A DNA stretch of 64,000 bases from contig CAJNDS010002379.1 in the NCBI GenBank assembly GCA_905221605.1, forward strand, positions 949,501 to 1,013,500. The letters are read 5' to 3'. The notes beneath the pieces were generated by a model that was given only the letters and a program-made list of their open reading frames with translations, had not been told where the DNA came from and made no database searches. Shown here piece after piece: positions 1 to 12,539 of this stretch. Origin of the DNA: Symbiodinium natans (taxonomy: Eukaryota; Sar; Dinophyceae; Suessiales; Symbiodiniaceae). The position numbers were made by a program, and so were the translations under genes. Positions within the stretch are counted from its first letter, which is position 1; each line of letters begins with the position of its first letter.

Positions 1-60
1 TCCCCAATCGCTGAGGACAGGGCTGCTCCCAGTGGCCTAAGGAGCAGAGCTTCTGGCGGT

Positions 61-1017
61 GGAGAAGATTTAGGGTTTAGGGTTTAGGGTTCAGGGTTCA
101 GGGTTCAGGGTTCAGGGTTCAGGGTTCAGGGTTCAGGGTTCAGGGTTCAGGGTTCAGGGTTCAGGGTTCAGGGTGTGGGCTGTGGGGTTTGGGGTTTGGG
201 GTTTGGGGTTTGGGGTTTGAGGTTTCAGTTGATGCTCAGGGCTTCTTGAGGTTTGAGTCTTGGAGTCTCACTTTCTCTTGACCCTCAGCCCTCAACCCTC
301 AACCCTTAGCCCCAATTCTTGCTGGTTTGGGGTTCAGGGGCCTTCGATCTTTAGGGCTTCCTGATTTTCGGGCTTTTGGTGTTTTAATCCTAGGGGGAGA
401 ATTCGAGCTGGTGCACCGCCATAAACCCTGAAAACGCCCCAGGTCTAAACCCTAAACCCGAAACCCCAAACCCTAAACCCTAAACCCTACGGTTTCCCCC
501 AAGACTCTCAACCCTAAACCCCCCAACCTAAACCCCACACCCGCCAACCCTAAAACCCTAAACCCTAAAACCCGAAACCCTAAACCCGAAACCCTAAAAC
601 CCTAAACCCTAAACCCTAAACCCTAAAACCCTAAACCCTAAACCCTAAACCCGAAAACCCTAAACCCGAAAACCCTAAACCCGAAACCCTAAACCCTAAA
701 CCCTAAAACCCTAAACCCTAAACCCTAAACCCCAAACCCTAAAACCCTAAACCCTAAACCCTAAAACCCTAAACCCTAAACCCTAAAACCTAAAACCCCA
801 AACCCTAAACCCTAAACCCGAAACCCTGAACCCTAAAAACCCGAAACCCGAAACCCTAAACCCCAAACCCTAAAACCCGAAACCCTAAACCCTAAACCCT
901 AAACCCTAAACCCTAAACCCTAAACCCTAAAACCCTAAACCCTAAACACTAAACCCGAAACCCTAAACCCTAAACCCTAAAAACCCGAAACCCTAAACCC
1001 TAAACCCTAAACCCTTT
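61..1017. repeat. Variant telomeric arrays at the left edge
   Basis: From 84 to about 172 the unit is TTCAGGG, from about 184 to 219 it is TTTGGGG, and from 436 to 1017 it is degenerate CCCTAAA mixed with CCCGAAA and CCCTAAAA units. No gene is seen. Bases 1-60 are unique sequence without a readable product. Confidence 0.9.
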
Positions 1018-3205
1018 GGGGGCCCTGGCCATGCGCGGGCTGCTGGCAGAGAGCCGGAGCCTGGAGGCACAGGGGCCCTTTTTGAAGGGTTTAGGGTTTA
1101 GGGTTTGGGGTTTGGGGTTTGGGGTTTGGGGTTTAGGGTTTAATTAGGGTTTAGGGTTTGGGTTTTAGGGTTTGGGGTTTAGGGTTTAGGGTGTGGGGTT
1201 TGGGATTTAGGGTTTAGGGTTTTGGGTTATTTAGGGTTTAGGGCTACGGGTTTCGGCCTTAGGGTTTAGGGTGTAGGGTTTCGGGTTTAGGGTTTCGGGT
1301 TTGGGGTTAGGGTTTAGGGTTCGGGGTTTCGGGTTTGAGTTGTAGGGTTTGGGGGTTTGGGTATTTAAGGTTCATGTCGTGCTTCGGACAAATCCAGAAG
1401 CGAATCACCTGTGGAATTTCACTACAGAAAAACCCTAAACCCTAAACCCTGAACCCTAAACCCTACACCCACGGCCCGCAACTGGATTTAAGCTTTGGGG
1501 GGGGGGGGGGGGGGGGGGGGGGGTTTGGCGTTTCGGGTGATTACATGGGCCCTTCGTGTTTTCAGCTCTGATGAACCCTAAAACCAAAAAAACCCTAGAC
1601 CCTAAACCCTAAACCCCACTCCACAAGAAGTGCGATGCCCGCCTCCCGGTGGGGCTCTCTGAGCGTGGGGACCCGCTTGGGGCCTCCGCAGATAGTTCAG
1701 GGTTTAGGGCTTAGGGTGTAGGGTTTGCGGGTTTAGGGTTTAGGGCTGAAGTAGCTTTGAGGGCAACTCAGGATTCCCCAGGTTTTTTGGTCAACTACTT
1801 GGAGAACCTAGACAAGGGAATAAGGCGCTGCCTTGGTTCAGGAGTCTGGGGAAGAGGGTTTAGGGTTTAGGGCTCAGGGCTTAGGGTTTAGGGTTTAGGG
1901 TTTAGGGTTTAGGATCAGGAGTAGGCAAGACCGGTACAGAAAGGTTTGGGTTTGTGGTTTATGGGGTTGATGGCCTTTAGGGATAAGGGTTTAGGCGTTA
2001 GGCTTTAGGGTTTGGGGGGTGGCAAGTGAGCCCGGAAAGATTGGAGGAATACGGGTACAGTACCACTGGGCATCCGGGTTTTGGGCTTGGGCCCTCGGCG
2101 GCCCGTAAGCGAAGCACGTCCCCAAACAATGCCTGTTTGGGGTTTAGGGTTGTATAGGGTTTAGGGTTTAGGGTTTATAGGGTGTGGGTTTAGAGAGCGA
2201 ACATCCTAAACCCTGTCACCCGAAACCCGAAAGTTTAGGGTTTGGGGTTTGCGTTGAGGGTTTGGGTTTAGGAGTTTAGGGGTTTAGGGATTTCGGGGCT
2301 TAAGGTTCAGGGTTTAGGGTTTAGGGTTCAGGGTTCAGGGTTTAGGGTTCAGGGTTTAGGGTTTAGGGTTTAGGGTTCAGGGTTTAGGGTTTAGGGTTTA
2401 GAGAGCCCTCAACCCCCCCAAGTTCGCGCACTCGACATGGTGTCTTGGGGTCCCAGCTGTGTGCGGGCTGGCTAATCGGCCATCCCGACCATCCTCGGGA
2501 GAAGCTCCCTAAACCCTAAACCCTAAACCCTATAAACCCTATAAACCCTATAAACCCTAGAAACCCTATAAACCCTATGAACCCTATAAACCCTATAAAC
2601 CCTATAAACCCAAAACCCTATATCGCTATAACCCTATAAACCCAAAACCCTATATCGCTATAGCCCTATAAACCCAAAACCCTATAAACCCTAAACCCCC
2701 GAACCAAGCCTTACCCCCAAAACTCCCCAATGCCTACTGGCCCTTTCACAGGGCCCCAGGCCCGAAGCTCGAAACCGATTCGGGGCCCCGACGGGGTGGG
2801 CGGGGGTGAGGGTTTATGGTCTTGGGGGTCTGGGGGGGTTGGAGAAGGGGGTTTAAGGGGGCTTAGGGTTTAGGGGGTCTAGGGTTTAGGGTGTCTAGGG
2901 TTTAGGGTTTAGGGTTTAGGGTTTAGGGTTTAGGGTTTAGGGTTTAGGGTTTAGGGTTTAGGGTTTAGGGTTTAGGGTTTAGGGTTTAGGGTTTAGGGTT
3001 TGGGGGGGCTCGGGGATGTTCAAATAGGGGTCGGGTTAACCGCTGAGCGGGGTGCCGGCGGTGTGCTCTCCCCTCAAGACGCGCAAACCCTAAACCCTAA
3101 ACCCTAAACCCTAAACCCTAAACCCTAAACCCTAAACCCTAAACCCTAAACCCTAAACCCTAAACCCTAAACCCTAAACCCCCTAAACCCTAAACCCTCC
3201 CAGTC
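1018..3205. repeat. Telomeric arrays with short unassigned islands
   Basis: Islands at about 1020-1085 and 1622-1690 have C-type repeat on the left and G-type on the right, the arrangement of exons elsewhere in the window. They are open in more than one frame and I cannot assign a product. Islands at about 1370-1430, 1775-1855, 2030-2130 and 2410-2510 show no convincing coding. A run of 20 or more G lies near 1496-1523. A perfect TTTAGGG array of about 16 units spans 2893-3001. Confidence 0.6.
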
Positions 3206-3209
3206 AATC

Positions 3210-3248
3210 CCCACAAGAGCCCGATGTCGCTGAGAGCGCTGCGTAGAA
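3210..3248 (-). CDS. Possible orphan exon (weak)
   Basis: The island has CCCTAAA repeat on its left and TTTAGGG on its right, matching the exon arrangement. On the minus strand an AACAG acceptor is followed by FYAALSATSGSCGD in an open frame, and the frame stays open further upstream. No family is recognised and the exon edges are uncertain. Confidence 0.25.
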
Positions 3249-3299
3249 CTGTTCCAATGCTTGGGCAGGTGCGAGGTCAACGGTGGAGTTCAAGAGGGG

Positions 3300-6200
3300 G
3301 GGGGGGTTCGGGTTAGGGTTTAGGGTTTAGGGTTCAGGGTTTAGGGTTTAGGCTTTAGGGCTTAGAGTTTTGGGCTTAGAGTTCAGGGGGGGCCCTGAGC
3401 CCTAAACCCTGAACCCTGAACCCTCCCAAAGAAACCTAGATCCCTAGAACCCTGAAGCCTGAACCCTAAACCCTGTAGAAGTCTACAAAGACGACAAAGC
3501 CCTATCAGCCCTAAAACCCGACAAGCCCTACAGTATGACCCCACCAACGCAAGAAAAAAACCGATAAACGCTATAGAAGCCCGAAGCCTTAGTAAATTGG
3601 ACCGATGCGAGAAAAGCCCCGCAAAAAAAACAAAAAAAAAAAAACAGCCAAACCGAGACCCTGGCCGCAATGTTTTTTGGGTTGAGGGTTTAGGGTTTAA
3701 GGTTCAGGGTTCAGGGTTTAGGGTTTAGGGTTGTTTTTGGGGTGGTTTCTAGTACGCACAGATGCTCTGGTGATGTTGAGGGGGTCTTTCTTGGTGCTCA
3801 ACTGGACTCCTGCAGACTCCTGCACCTCCCTGAACCTTCAACCCGAAGTCCCTCAACCCCACACCTTCAACTTTTCGGCTTCAGGTTTAGGGCAGTTACA
3901 TGGTCGCGAAAATATAACACTGCTCACGATCTCACGCATTCGGCAGGATAAAAAGGAAACGCTCCTCGCCGTGGCGCCTGTACTGTTTCTAGTAACACCA
4001 TGGAAAATTCCCTAACAGCAGCCAGACTAGGTCACCCAGCGCCAGAAACCCTAAACCCTAAACCCTAAACCCTAAACCCTAAACCCTAAACCCTAAACCC
4101 TAAACCCTAAACCCTAAACCCTAAACCCTAAACCCTAAACCCTAAACCTTATCAAGGCCTAGGGCTTAGAGGGTTGGAGGGTTTAGGGTTCAGGGTTTAG
4201 TGTGTAGGGTCTAGGGTTTAGGGTTGAAGGTTAATTTAGGGATGAGGGTTTAGGGTTTAGGGTTTAGGGCGTAGGGCTTAGGGCTTAGGGATTCGGGCTT
4301 AGGGTTTAGGGTTTAGGGTTTGGGGTTTAGGATTTGGGGTTTAGGGTTTAGGGTTAGGGTTTAGGATTTGGGGTTTAGGGTTTAGGGTTTAGGGTTTAGG
4401 GTTTAGGGTTTAGGGTTTAGGGTTTAGGGTGTTTTTTACTTGGGGGATCATGAGACTTGGTCAGTAGCTATGCAGCAATTAGTGTCATTAAGGAACCCTA
4501 CCCTAAACCCTAAACTACCCGAACCCTAAGTCCTAAGTCCTAAACCCTAAACCCTAGACCCTAAACCCTAAACCCGTAACCCTAAACCCTAAACCCTAAA
4601 CCCTCTCACCTAAGCCCCCGGCCAGCTCCAGTAGCTCAGGTCATCCTCCCGGCTACTTTGGGGTTCGGGGCTGTTTGGGGATATCGGTGTGTAGGGTGTA
4701 CAGTTTAAGAGTTTTGGGTTTGGGGTTTGGGGTTCAGGGTTCAGGGTTCAGGGTTAGGGTTCAGGGTTCAGGGTTCAGGGTTCAGGGTTCAGGGTTCAGG
4801 GTTCAGGGTTCAGGGCTCAGGGTTCAGGGTTCAGGGTTCAGGGTTACGGTTTACGGTTTAGGGTTTAGGGTTTAGGATTTAGGGTTTAGGGTTTAGGGTT
4901 TAGGGTTTGGGGTTTAGGGTTTAGGGTTTCGGGTTTCGGGTTTCGGGTTTCGGGTTTCGGGTTTCGGGTTTCGGGTTTCGGGTTTCGGGTTTCGGGTTTC
5001 GGGTTTCGGGTTTCGGGTTTCGGGTAGTTTTGGCCTTTTGCGGGCAACGTGGCTTTGAAAACCACGAAACCCCAATGGAAACTGCTTCACAAGCTTCAGA
5101 AGGCCCACAAGAAGTTTCCCGAAACCCTAGCCCGAACCCCAAAAAGGCCCAAATCCCCAACCCTGCGCCGTAACCGGCCCATGGTTTTCTAAACCCGAAA
5201 ACGCCCCCAGAACCCTAAAAAGAGATGGTTTTGGGATGGGTTTAGGGTTTGGCTTAGGGCTTAGGGCTTAGGGCTTGGGGCTTCGGGCTGAAGGCTTAGG
5301 GCTGAAGGCTTAGGGCTTAGGGCTTAGGGCTGAGGGCTTGGGGCTTAGGGTTTCGGGCTTCGGGCTTAGGGCTTAGGGCTTGGGGCTTGGGGCTTGGGGC
5401 TTGGGGCTTAGGGCTTAGGGCTCTGAGTGGCGCCCTCAGGGCCAACACCTAAAAAGGCTAAGGGCTGCCCAAGGCCTTAAGGTTTAAGGCCCAAAGCCTA
5501 AGGCCTTTAGCTTAGTTTTTGGTTTGGGCTCAGGGTTTAGGGCTTAAGGGCTTGGAGCTTCGGGCTTGTGTCAGCTAGTGCTCAGGGCTTAGGGATTGGG
5601 GTTTTCGGCAGGGCTGGGGTTTGGAGGGCTTAGGGCTGAGGGTTTCGGGTTTTAGGGTTTAGGGTTTTGGGGCTTCGGGGCTTAGGGGCTCTAGGGGCTT
5701 GGGAGCTGAGGGGGTTAGAGGCTGGGCTTACGGGCTTCGCCTTCGTGGGCTCAGGGCTTAGTAGGGCTGAGGGGCTTGAGGGCTCAGGGAGTCCGTGTGT
5801 GGCGAGAAAATGCCACCTTTGAGCGCGGACGCAGCCGAGCTGGCCTGGGGCGGCGACCCACTTGTTTTTTCTTTTTTTGTTTTTTCAGAGGGACCTCACC
5901 CCTCGGTTGGGGCCCCGGGTGGGTACCGGGCCCCGGAACCGCCTGTCAGATCGGAGTCGCAAAGTCGGACTTCAAGGCCCCTTGGCCTCCAACTCCTCGC
6001 GCCGAAGTCAGCTTCCCTCTCTAGAGGCCGCGGTCTAGATCGTCCATGACCCATCGCACGCTGGCTTAGTTTTTAGTTTAGGGAGCTTAGGGCTTAGGGA
6101 GCTTACTGGGGCTTAGGGAGCTTGGGGCTTCGGGCGTAGGGCGTAGGGCTTATAGGGCTTACGGCTTAGGGGTTGGGGCTTAGGGCTTAGGGGTTGGGGC

Positions 6201-6760
6201 TTAGGGCTTAGGGAGCACGAGCAAGTTGAGCTTAGCAGGTGCAGCTGCAGTCCTTGGAGCGCAGGACGCAGTTGACCTGTTGCCAGGTATTTTGGGGGCC
6301 CTTTCACACAAGAAAACTCGGGATTTTGGGGCTCAGGCCTCAGGAGGGTTTGAGGGGTTCAATCCGGGTTTCGGAGTTTGGCATCGGGTTCGTTCCGGCG
6401 TTGTGGGGTTCAGAGCTTGGGTGTTTAAGCCATGGGGCGGAGGGTGGGGGGGGAGGAGGCCCAAGAAGCAGAATCCCGGAGGTTTAAGGGCTTACAAGGA
6501 TGTGGGAGTTCCTTTTGAGGTCCCTTGAGGATGAGAGGATGATCTTTTTGGCCAGACGTTTCGAGTCCCCGAGCTGCTTTGAGGCTTGCCCCTGAACCCT
6601 GAACCCTGAACCCAAAAACCCTAAACCCTAAACCCTAAACCCTGAACCCAAAAACCCTAAACCCTAAACCCTAAACCCTAAACCCTAAACCCTAAACCCT
6701 AAACCCTAAACCCTAAACCCTAAACCCTAAACCCTAAACCCTCCCTAACCGCAAGCCCTG
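3300..6760. repeat. Gene-poor stretch of variant telomeric arrays
   Basis: Contains a near-perfect TTCAGGG array (about 4733-4845), a homogeneous TTTCGGG array (about 4922-5023) and CTTAGGG/CTTGGGG-rich tracts (about 5255-5420). Unique islands lie at 3730-4045, 5030-5220, 5790-6060 and 6215-6600. The 5790-6060 island has a strong pyrimidine tract ending in CAG at about 5862-5887 on the plus strand, which could be a splice or trans-splice acceptor, but no recognisable protein follows. I see no supported gene. Confidence 0.6.
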
Positions 6761-6765
6761 TAGAC

Positions 6766-6815
6766 CAGAGTCCCGCCCTCCGCCAGGCCTGTAGGAGCTC
6801 ATTTCGGCAGCACGC
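6766..6815 (-). CDS. Orphan exon, unknown protein
   Basis: The minus strand shows a TTAAGCAG acceptor, an open 50-base segment reading ACCRNELLQAWRRAGL, and a GT donor after CTCTG. CCCTAAA repeat is on the left and G-rich repeat on the right. The sequence looks like an amphipathic helix. Neighbouring exons of the same gene could not be identified, so its family and total length are unknown. Confidence 0.4.
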
Positions 6816-6879
6816 CTGCTTAACAGGGACCCTTCGTTGGGCACAACACCTACTATAGTAAGTGGGGTTGAGGGCTGAG

Positions 6880-9800
6880 GGTTTAGTGTTCAGGGTCTAG
6901 GGTTTCGGGTTTAGGGTTTAGGGTTTAGGGTTCAGCATCTCAAAGTTCAAGCATTCACTAGTTTAGCAGCCTTTCAAGCGCCCGAAAAGTACCCACCCAC
7001 CCACAGAATCCCATACCATTGAGATGATAAAAAGTTTCACACACGACCCAAATTCTTAACCCTACGCTCTCGTCCCTGAACCTTCAACCACCTTAGAACC
7101 CTAAGCCCTGAACCCTTGAACCCTGAATCTTAGGGCTCTTCAGCCCTCATGCCAGCCAATGGCTTAGAAAATGACCCAGTGCACGGGAGGGGGGGTGGGG
7201 GGGGGGTGGGCCTTGCCCGCTGATTTTCGGACCTTGCCGCTAATTTCCGGGTTTAGGGTTTAGGGTTTAGGGTTTAGGGTTTAGGGTTTAGGGTTTAGGG
7301 TTTAGGGTTTAGGGTCTAGGGTCTCGGGTTTGGGGTTTAGGGGTTTGGGGTTTAGGGGTTAGGGTTTAGGGTTTAGGGTTTAGGGTTTAGGGTTTAGGGT
7401 TTAGGGTTTAGGGTTTAGGGTTTAGGGTTTAGGGCTTAGGGCTTAGGGCTTAGGGCTTAGGGCTTAGGGCTTAGGGTTTAGGGGTGCTTGAAGGCCTTTG
7501 TCTACAGGCTGTAAAGCTTTCCACAACGCCTAAATCACCGAAGCCTGAGCCCAAAATCTTGCACCCCCAAGAGACCCTTGTCCATGAATCGTATCGCCAG
7601 CTTCCTGAACCCCAAACCCACTAGGCTTACGCCGGCTCCCAAATCCAGGAGGTGAGGGTGGAGAGTTTAGGGTTCAGGGTGTAGGGTGCAGGGTTTGGGC
7701 TTTAGGGTTTAGGCTTTAGGCTTTAGGGTTTAGGGTTTAGGTTTTAGGGCTTAGGATTTCGGCTTTAGGGTTTAGAGTTTGGTTTAAGCCGAAACATGCG
7801 AGGGTTTAGTGCTTTGGGGCCTTGGGGGGTGGGGGGGACCAGGTGGCACAGAATCATCCGTAGCACGATCCTGACGCAGATAGGGAAGGGCCCCTGTTTT
7901 GCGTTGCGGAACAACTCAGACGTCTGTTTGGCAGGATTGCCTCCCAGATTCTGGAGCCACACAGCTGGATCCCGAGTCCAGACACCCCTCACATCATACG
8001 TGAGGCGAGCCCACTTGTTGTATTTGCCTCACTTAGTCACAACCAGCAGCACAACACATCAGTTAGTTGATTCAATCACGAATGGGGGGTTGCGAGGGTT
8101 AGCCCCAAACCCTGAAGCCTAAACACGCTTAATTCTACAAGGATGTCGTAGCTTGAGGTGTTTTCTCATAAGGTTTTCGGGTTTCGGGGCTTTGGGTTTA
8201 GGGTCTTTTGGCTTGAGGGCATACAAGGGTCAAAAGGAAAGCCCTAAGCCCTAGAAACCTCTTTAGGATTTAGGGTTTAGGGTTTAGGGTTTGGGGTTTA
8301 GGGGTTTAGGGGTTTAGGGTTTAGGGTTTAGGATTTAGGGTTTAGGGTTTAGGGTTTAGGGTTTAGGGCTTAGAGTTTAGGGCTTAGGGTTTAGGGTTTA
8401 GGCCTGCCGCATCAGAAACGCTTGTAGTCTCTGATGGCTGCTGCAGAACAGGCCCCACCTCGGAAGACTACGGTTGCGGATTGAGGGATTAGGGTTTAGG
8501 GTTTAGAGTTTAGGGTTTAGGGTTTAGGGCTTAGGGGTTAGGGCTTAGGGCTTAGGGCTTAGGGCTTAGGGTTTAGGGTTTAGGGTTTAGGGTTTAGGGT
8601 TTAGGGTTTAGGGTTTAGGGTTTAGGGTTTAGGGTTTAGGGCTTAGGGCTTAGGGTTTAGGGTTTAATTAGGGCTTAGGGCTTAGGGCTTAGGGCATAGG
8701 GCTTAGGGCTTAGGGCTTAGGGCTTAGGGCTTAGGGCTTAGGGCTTAGGGCTTAGGGCTTAGGGCTTAGGGCTTAGGGCTTAGGGCTTAGGATGTCAATC
8801 CTGAAGGTCTAGGACTTAGGGCTTCTGGCTTAGAGGGGTTTGGACGTTTAGGGGCTTAGGGTTTACGCTCGAAGGTTTAGGCGTCAGGAGTTTTGACTTT
8901 GGGGTGCTTGAAGGCTTCCGGGATCCTGAAGCTTCAGGGCCCCTAAACTTTCAATAGGGTTTAGGGTTTAGGGTTTAGGGTTTAGGCTAATTAGGGTTTA
9001 GGGTTTAGGGTTTAGGGTTTGGGGTTTGGGGTTTCGGGTTTGGGGTTTAGGGTTTAGCCCCAGACCCGCACATCAACGCCCCCCCTAAGGCAATTAACCC
9101 ACAAACCCCAAACAGCCAGCTAAGGCCCTGGCGTGCCATCATCAGTCCTCGGCATCTCTTTCAGTCAAGGGTTGAGAGTTGAGGGTTCAGGGTTCAAGGT
9201 TCAGTGGCTTAAAAGGGGCTTAAGCGGAGTTCTTGAGATCCCTTGCGAACGCCCTCTTCTCCCGCCCACCGTTTGGGAGTTTAGGGCTTAGGGCTTAGGG
9301 CTTAGGGCTGAGGGGTGTGTTGCAGTGACCCGATAGGGCGCTTCGAGTTTGGGCTTCCCTGAAGCCCCAGAGCGCCAAGAAATCACAACAGGGAAACGTT
9401 TCCTCCAGCCCCCTAAGGCTCTACACCCTAAACCCTAGCCCTAAACCCTAAACCCTAAACCCTAGACCCTCACAAGGCCAGGATAAAGCGAAACTGTATG
9501 TAAATTTCACTCGGAACTTGCAAACTCGATGGGCTAAACAGCTCTTCAGGGCCCAACGTGCCCTCCAAAGCGAAGAGGGCCAAAAGGTGCTCGTAGGCAG
9601 CAAAGACAAAGACACAACCCGGCAAAACCAAGCAAAACCCCTTAAAGATTAAAAATAATGAAATACGTAAATATGAATACTAATAATCATAATCATCATA
9701 ATCATAATATTCATAATAAGAATAAAAATACTAGTAATAATAAGAAGAAGAATTCAAAAAGAAAGACACCAACACCCTCTACGCAAACCCTATACAATTT

Positions 9801-10205
9801 CGATAAACCCTGCGCAGCGCAACACCGCAGCCCTGAACTCGAAAACCCGAAGACTTGAGTCTCACACCGCCTCTCATACCGTTCAGGGTTTAGGGCTTAG
9901 GGTTCAGGGTTCAAAAACTCCGTTGGGGCATTTCAGAAAGTGGGGTACCCTCTTTGGGGGGCGGGGGGGGGAGGTTCCCATAACAAGGACTACGGTGGCA
10001 AACCGAACTTGGGAAAAGCCCTGAACCCCAAACCTTAAACCCCACAAACCCCAAACCCTAAACCCTAAAGCTTCAACCCTAAACCCTAAACCCCAAACCC
10101 TAGACCCTAAACCCCAAACCCTAGACCCTAAACCCTAAACCCTAAACCCCAAACCCTAAACCCTAAACCCCAAACCCTAAACCCTTAACCCTAAAACCTA
10201 AACCC
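6880..10205. repeat. Telomeric arrays, CTTAGGG block and unassigned islands
   Basis: Holds TTTAGGG arrays (7253-7315, 7360-7430), a long homogeneous CTTAGGG block (about 8665-8790) and islands at 7490-7660, 7795-8150, 8400-8490, 9060-9260, 9310-9420 and 9480-9900. The 7795-8150 island is open on both strands for about 75-108 codons but shows no known motif. Nothing here supports a gene call. Confidence 0.6.
9650..9762. repeat. AT-rich AAT/CAT microsatellite-like tract
   Basis: About 110 bases rich in imperfect AAT, CAT and AAG trinucleotides, in strong contrast to the GC-rich surroundings. It is translatable as a low-complexity N/H/K run, which I regard as chance. It sits between telomeric arrays in a stretch without a supported gene. 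Confidence 0.7.
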
Positions 10206-10210
10206 CAAAC

Positions 10211-10279
10211 CTTGAAGAAAAGCAGCTGGTGGATGAAGACATCGAGGGGCGTGGCCTCCGTGAGCTCCAGCGGCGTCAC
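10211..10279 (-). CDS. Orphan exon, unknown protein
   Basis: The minus strand shows a TTTGCAG acceptor, exactly 23 codons starting VTPLELTEATPLDVF and ending HQLLFFK, and an AAG/GTTTGG donor. The donor GTTT is itself part of a telomere-like GTTTGGGG unit. CCCTAAA repeat is on the left, TTTAGGG on the right. The frame is exactly phase 0 at both ends. Possible partner exons on the same strand lie at 11.5 and 11.7 kb. Family unknown. Confidence 0.55.
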
Positions 10280-11140
10280 CTGCAAAGTTGGAAGGGTTTA
10301 GGGTTTAGGGTTTAGGGTTTGGGGTTTAGGGTTTAGGGTCTAGGGTTTAGGGTTTAGGGTTTAGGGTTTAGGGATTAGGGATTAGGGTTTAGGGGAGAAA
10401 TACCGTTTGGGTTCAAACACTTTCATCCCACCCCGCGCCGTCTCAGACCGCAAAAGCACCTAACTTATTCCTTTTGGGGTTTAAGCCTAAACTCAATTCA
10501 ATTGCCTACAAAAAACATGTTTCGTCGAGAGATTGAGGGGATGGAGCTACGGCGGCGGGAGACGGGCGTTGCGCCATAGAGGTCGCGGAGCTTAGGCTTT
10601 CGGGTTTAGGGCTCTGGGTTTCGGGCTTTTAGGGTATTGGGGTTAGGGTTTTAGGGTTCTAGGGTTTTAGGGTTCTAGGGTTTAGGGTTCTAGGGTTTTA
10701 GGGTTCTAGGGTTCTAGGGGTTAGGGTTTTAGGGTTTTGGGGTTTTAGGGTTTTGGGGTTTTCGGGGTTTGCGTGGCCCTTGGGGATTTGTGGCACCCGT
10801 TTAGGCCCTGACCCGACGTGCCAGGGACCTTTGGGTGGTTGAGAGGGCCTGGGGCTTGGGATGTTCCTCCTCTTAAGGGTTTAGGGTTTAGGGTTTAGGG
10901 TTCAGGGTTTAGGGTTTAGGGTTTAGGGTTTAGGGTTTAGGGTTTAGGGTTTAGGGTTTAGGGTTTAGGGTTTAGGGTTTAGGGTTTAGGGTTTAGGGTA
11001 TATAACCTAAATAGGACTGTCCAACCTGGGCCCTCAATCCTGGACGCCAAGCCCCAACACTGAAGGCGTCGCCCTGAGTGGGGGTTTAGGGCTTAGGGTT
11101 AATGGCTCAATGCCAGCCTCCTAAACCCTAAACCCTAAAC

Positions 11141-11460
11141 CCTCAACCCTAAACCCCTAAACCCCTAAACCCCTAAACCCCTAATCCCCTAAACCCCTAA
11201 ACCCCTAAACCCCTAAACCCCTAAACCCCTAAACCCCTAAACTCCTAAACCCCTAAACCCCTAAATCCCTAAACCCCTAAACCCCTGAACCCCTAAACCC
11301 CTAAACCCCTTAACCCCTAGACCCCTAAACCCCTAAACCCCTAATCCCCTAGACCCCTAAACCCCTAAACCCCTAATCCCCTAAACCCCTAAACCCCTAA
11401 ACCCCTAAACCCCTAAACCCCTAAACCCCTAAACCCCTAAACCCCCAAACCCTAAACCCC
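11141..11460. repeat. CCCCTAAA array (8-mer variant)
   Basis: About 37 near-perfect copies of the 8-base unit CCCCTAAA, with scattered substitutions, flanked by 7-base CCCTAAA units. It is the longest 8-mer variant block in this part of the window and lies directly left of the exon near 11.5 kb. Confidence 0.9.
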
Positions 11461-11486
11461 TAAACCCTAAACCCTAAACCCCAGAT

Positions 11487-11567
11487 GCCACTCTCATTCA
11501 GGCAAGCGGCAAGGCCGCTGCTGAGCTGCTCGAAGAGCTCGAACAGTGCCAGGAGCGCCCTCTTGTC
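11487..11567 (-). CDS. Orphan helical exon, unknown protein
   Basis: After a TGAAACAG acceptor the minus strand reads DKRALLALFELFEQLSSGL, then AACLNESG, before the telomeric repeat resumes. The pattern is amphipathic helix. Flanks follow the exon arrangement (C-rich left, G-rich right). The donor is not sharply defined. It may belong with the exons at 10.2 and 11.7 kb. No family assigned. Confidence 0.5.
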
Positions 11568-11713
11568 CTGTTTCAGGGTACTTGGGGTTTAGGGTTTAGG
11601 GTTTATGGTTTAGGGTTTAGGGTTTAGGGTTTAGGGTTTAGGGTTTAGGGTTTAGGGTTTAGGGTTTACTGGGAACCCTACACCCTGAACCCTAAACCCT
11701 AAACAGACTTACT

Positions 11714-11800
11714 CAGCCAAAAGAGCTTCGCAGCAAGGAGCCTTGCCCGCTCCGGCTGGCGAGGCGTCCGCCCACGGCGCGTTGGACTCAGCCGAATGAG
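11714..11800 (-). CDS. Orphan exon with canonical GTAAGT donor
   Basis: The minus strand ends in a textbook donor (CTGA followed by GTAAGT at about 11708-11713). Two frames are open: one Ala/Pro-rich (ASPAGAGKAPCCEALL) and one basic-helical (PERARLLAAKLFWL). I cannot decide between them because the frame of the next exon is uncertain. Flanks follow the exon arrangement. Confidence 0.4.
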
Positions 11801-12450
11801 ACGCGGGCTTTGGGAGTCTTTTGGGTGCTTTTGGATTTAGGGTTTAGGGTTTAGGGTTAAGGGTTTGCCTTTGGCGGGGCTTTTTAGGGCCTTTTTGGGG
11901 GGTTAGGTTTTACGGTTCTAGGGTTTTGGGGTTTTACGATTTGGGGTTTACAGAGTCAGGGTTGTCCCTCTCGCCCAGCGGATAGCTCTCGGCCAGCGCG
12001 CCCGGCGAACGCAAGAAATATCATAAACCCTAAACCCTAAACCCTAAACCCCAAACCCCAAACCCCAAACCTTAAACCCTAAACCCTAAACCCTAAACCC
12101 TCCACCCTCTACCCTTTAAACCTATCCCCTAACCCTAAAGCCTAAACCCTGAACCCTGAACCCTACCCTAAACCCTGAAACCTTCTAACCTTCAAACCTT
12201 TTAACCTATTAACCTTTTAACCTTCAAGCCCTGCTAAACCTCTAAACCCTTGGACCTTCGAAACTTTAGACCTTTAAGCCTTAAGACTGTTCAACAGGAC
12301 AACTCTTAAACCGAAAACTACTAACCTTTACACCCCAAACCCTAATCCCTGATCTCCAAACTAACCTCTAAACTCTAAACTCTAAACCCTAAACCCCAAA
12401 CCCTAAACCCTTAACCCTTAAACCCTAAACCCTAAACCCTAAACCCCTCC

Positions 12451-12531
12451 CCTCTGGGACCCCAACGGCGCGGGTCGTGGAGGGGCTTCGCTCGGCAGGC
12501 GCCTGCCTTAGGCACCTCCGGTTTCGGGGCA
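12451..12531 (-). CDS. Orphan Pro/Lys-rich exon
   Basis: A CCCACAG acceptor on the minus strand is followed by APKPEVPKAGACRAKPLHD, then PRRWGPR, before CCCTAAA-complement repeat. C-rich repeat is left and G-rich right. The composition suggests a disordered linker. No family is recognised. Confidence 0.35.
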
Positions 12532-12539
12532 CTGTGGGT

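Noticed and set aside
1-1017. A chromosome end (true telomere) at the left edge
   Set aside because: The arrays are short, degenerate, interrupted, of both orientations, and continue through the entire window.
4675-5160. Open frames reading GFRVQGSGFRVQ and NPKPETRNPKPE
   Set aside because: These are translations of TTCAGGG and TTTCGGG arrays, whose 7-base period leaves some frames without stops. The same applies to similar frames elsewhere.
6238-6286. A plus-strand exon VQLQSLERRTQLTCCQ with CAG acceptor and GTATTT donor
   Set aside because: The island has G-type repeat left and C-type right (loop arrangement), no partner exon on the plus strand, and the minus strand is equally open.
7765-8122. 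Overlapping 75- and 108-codon frames on both strands
   Set aside because: No motif, no exon-type flanks and no family resemblance.
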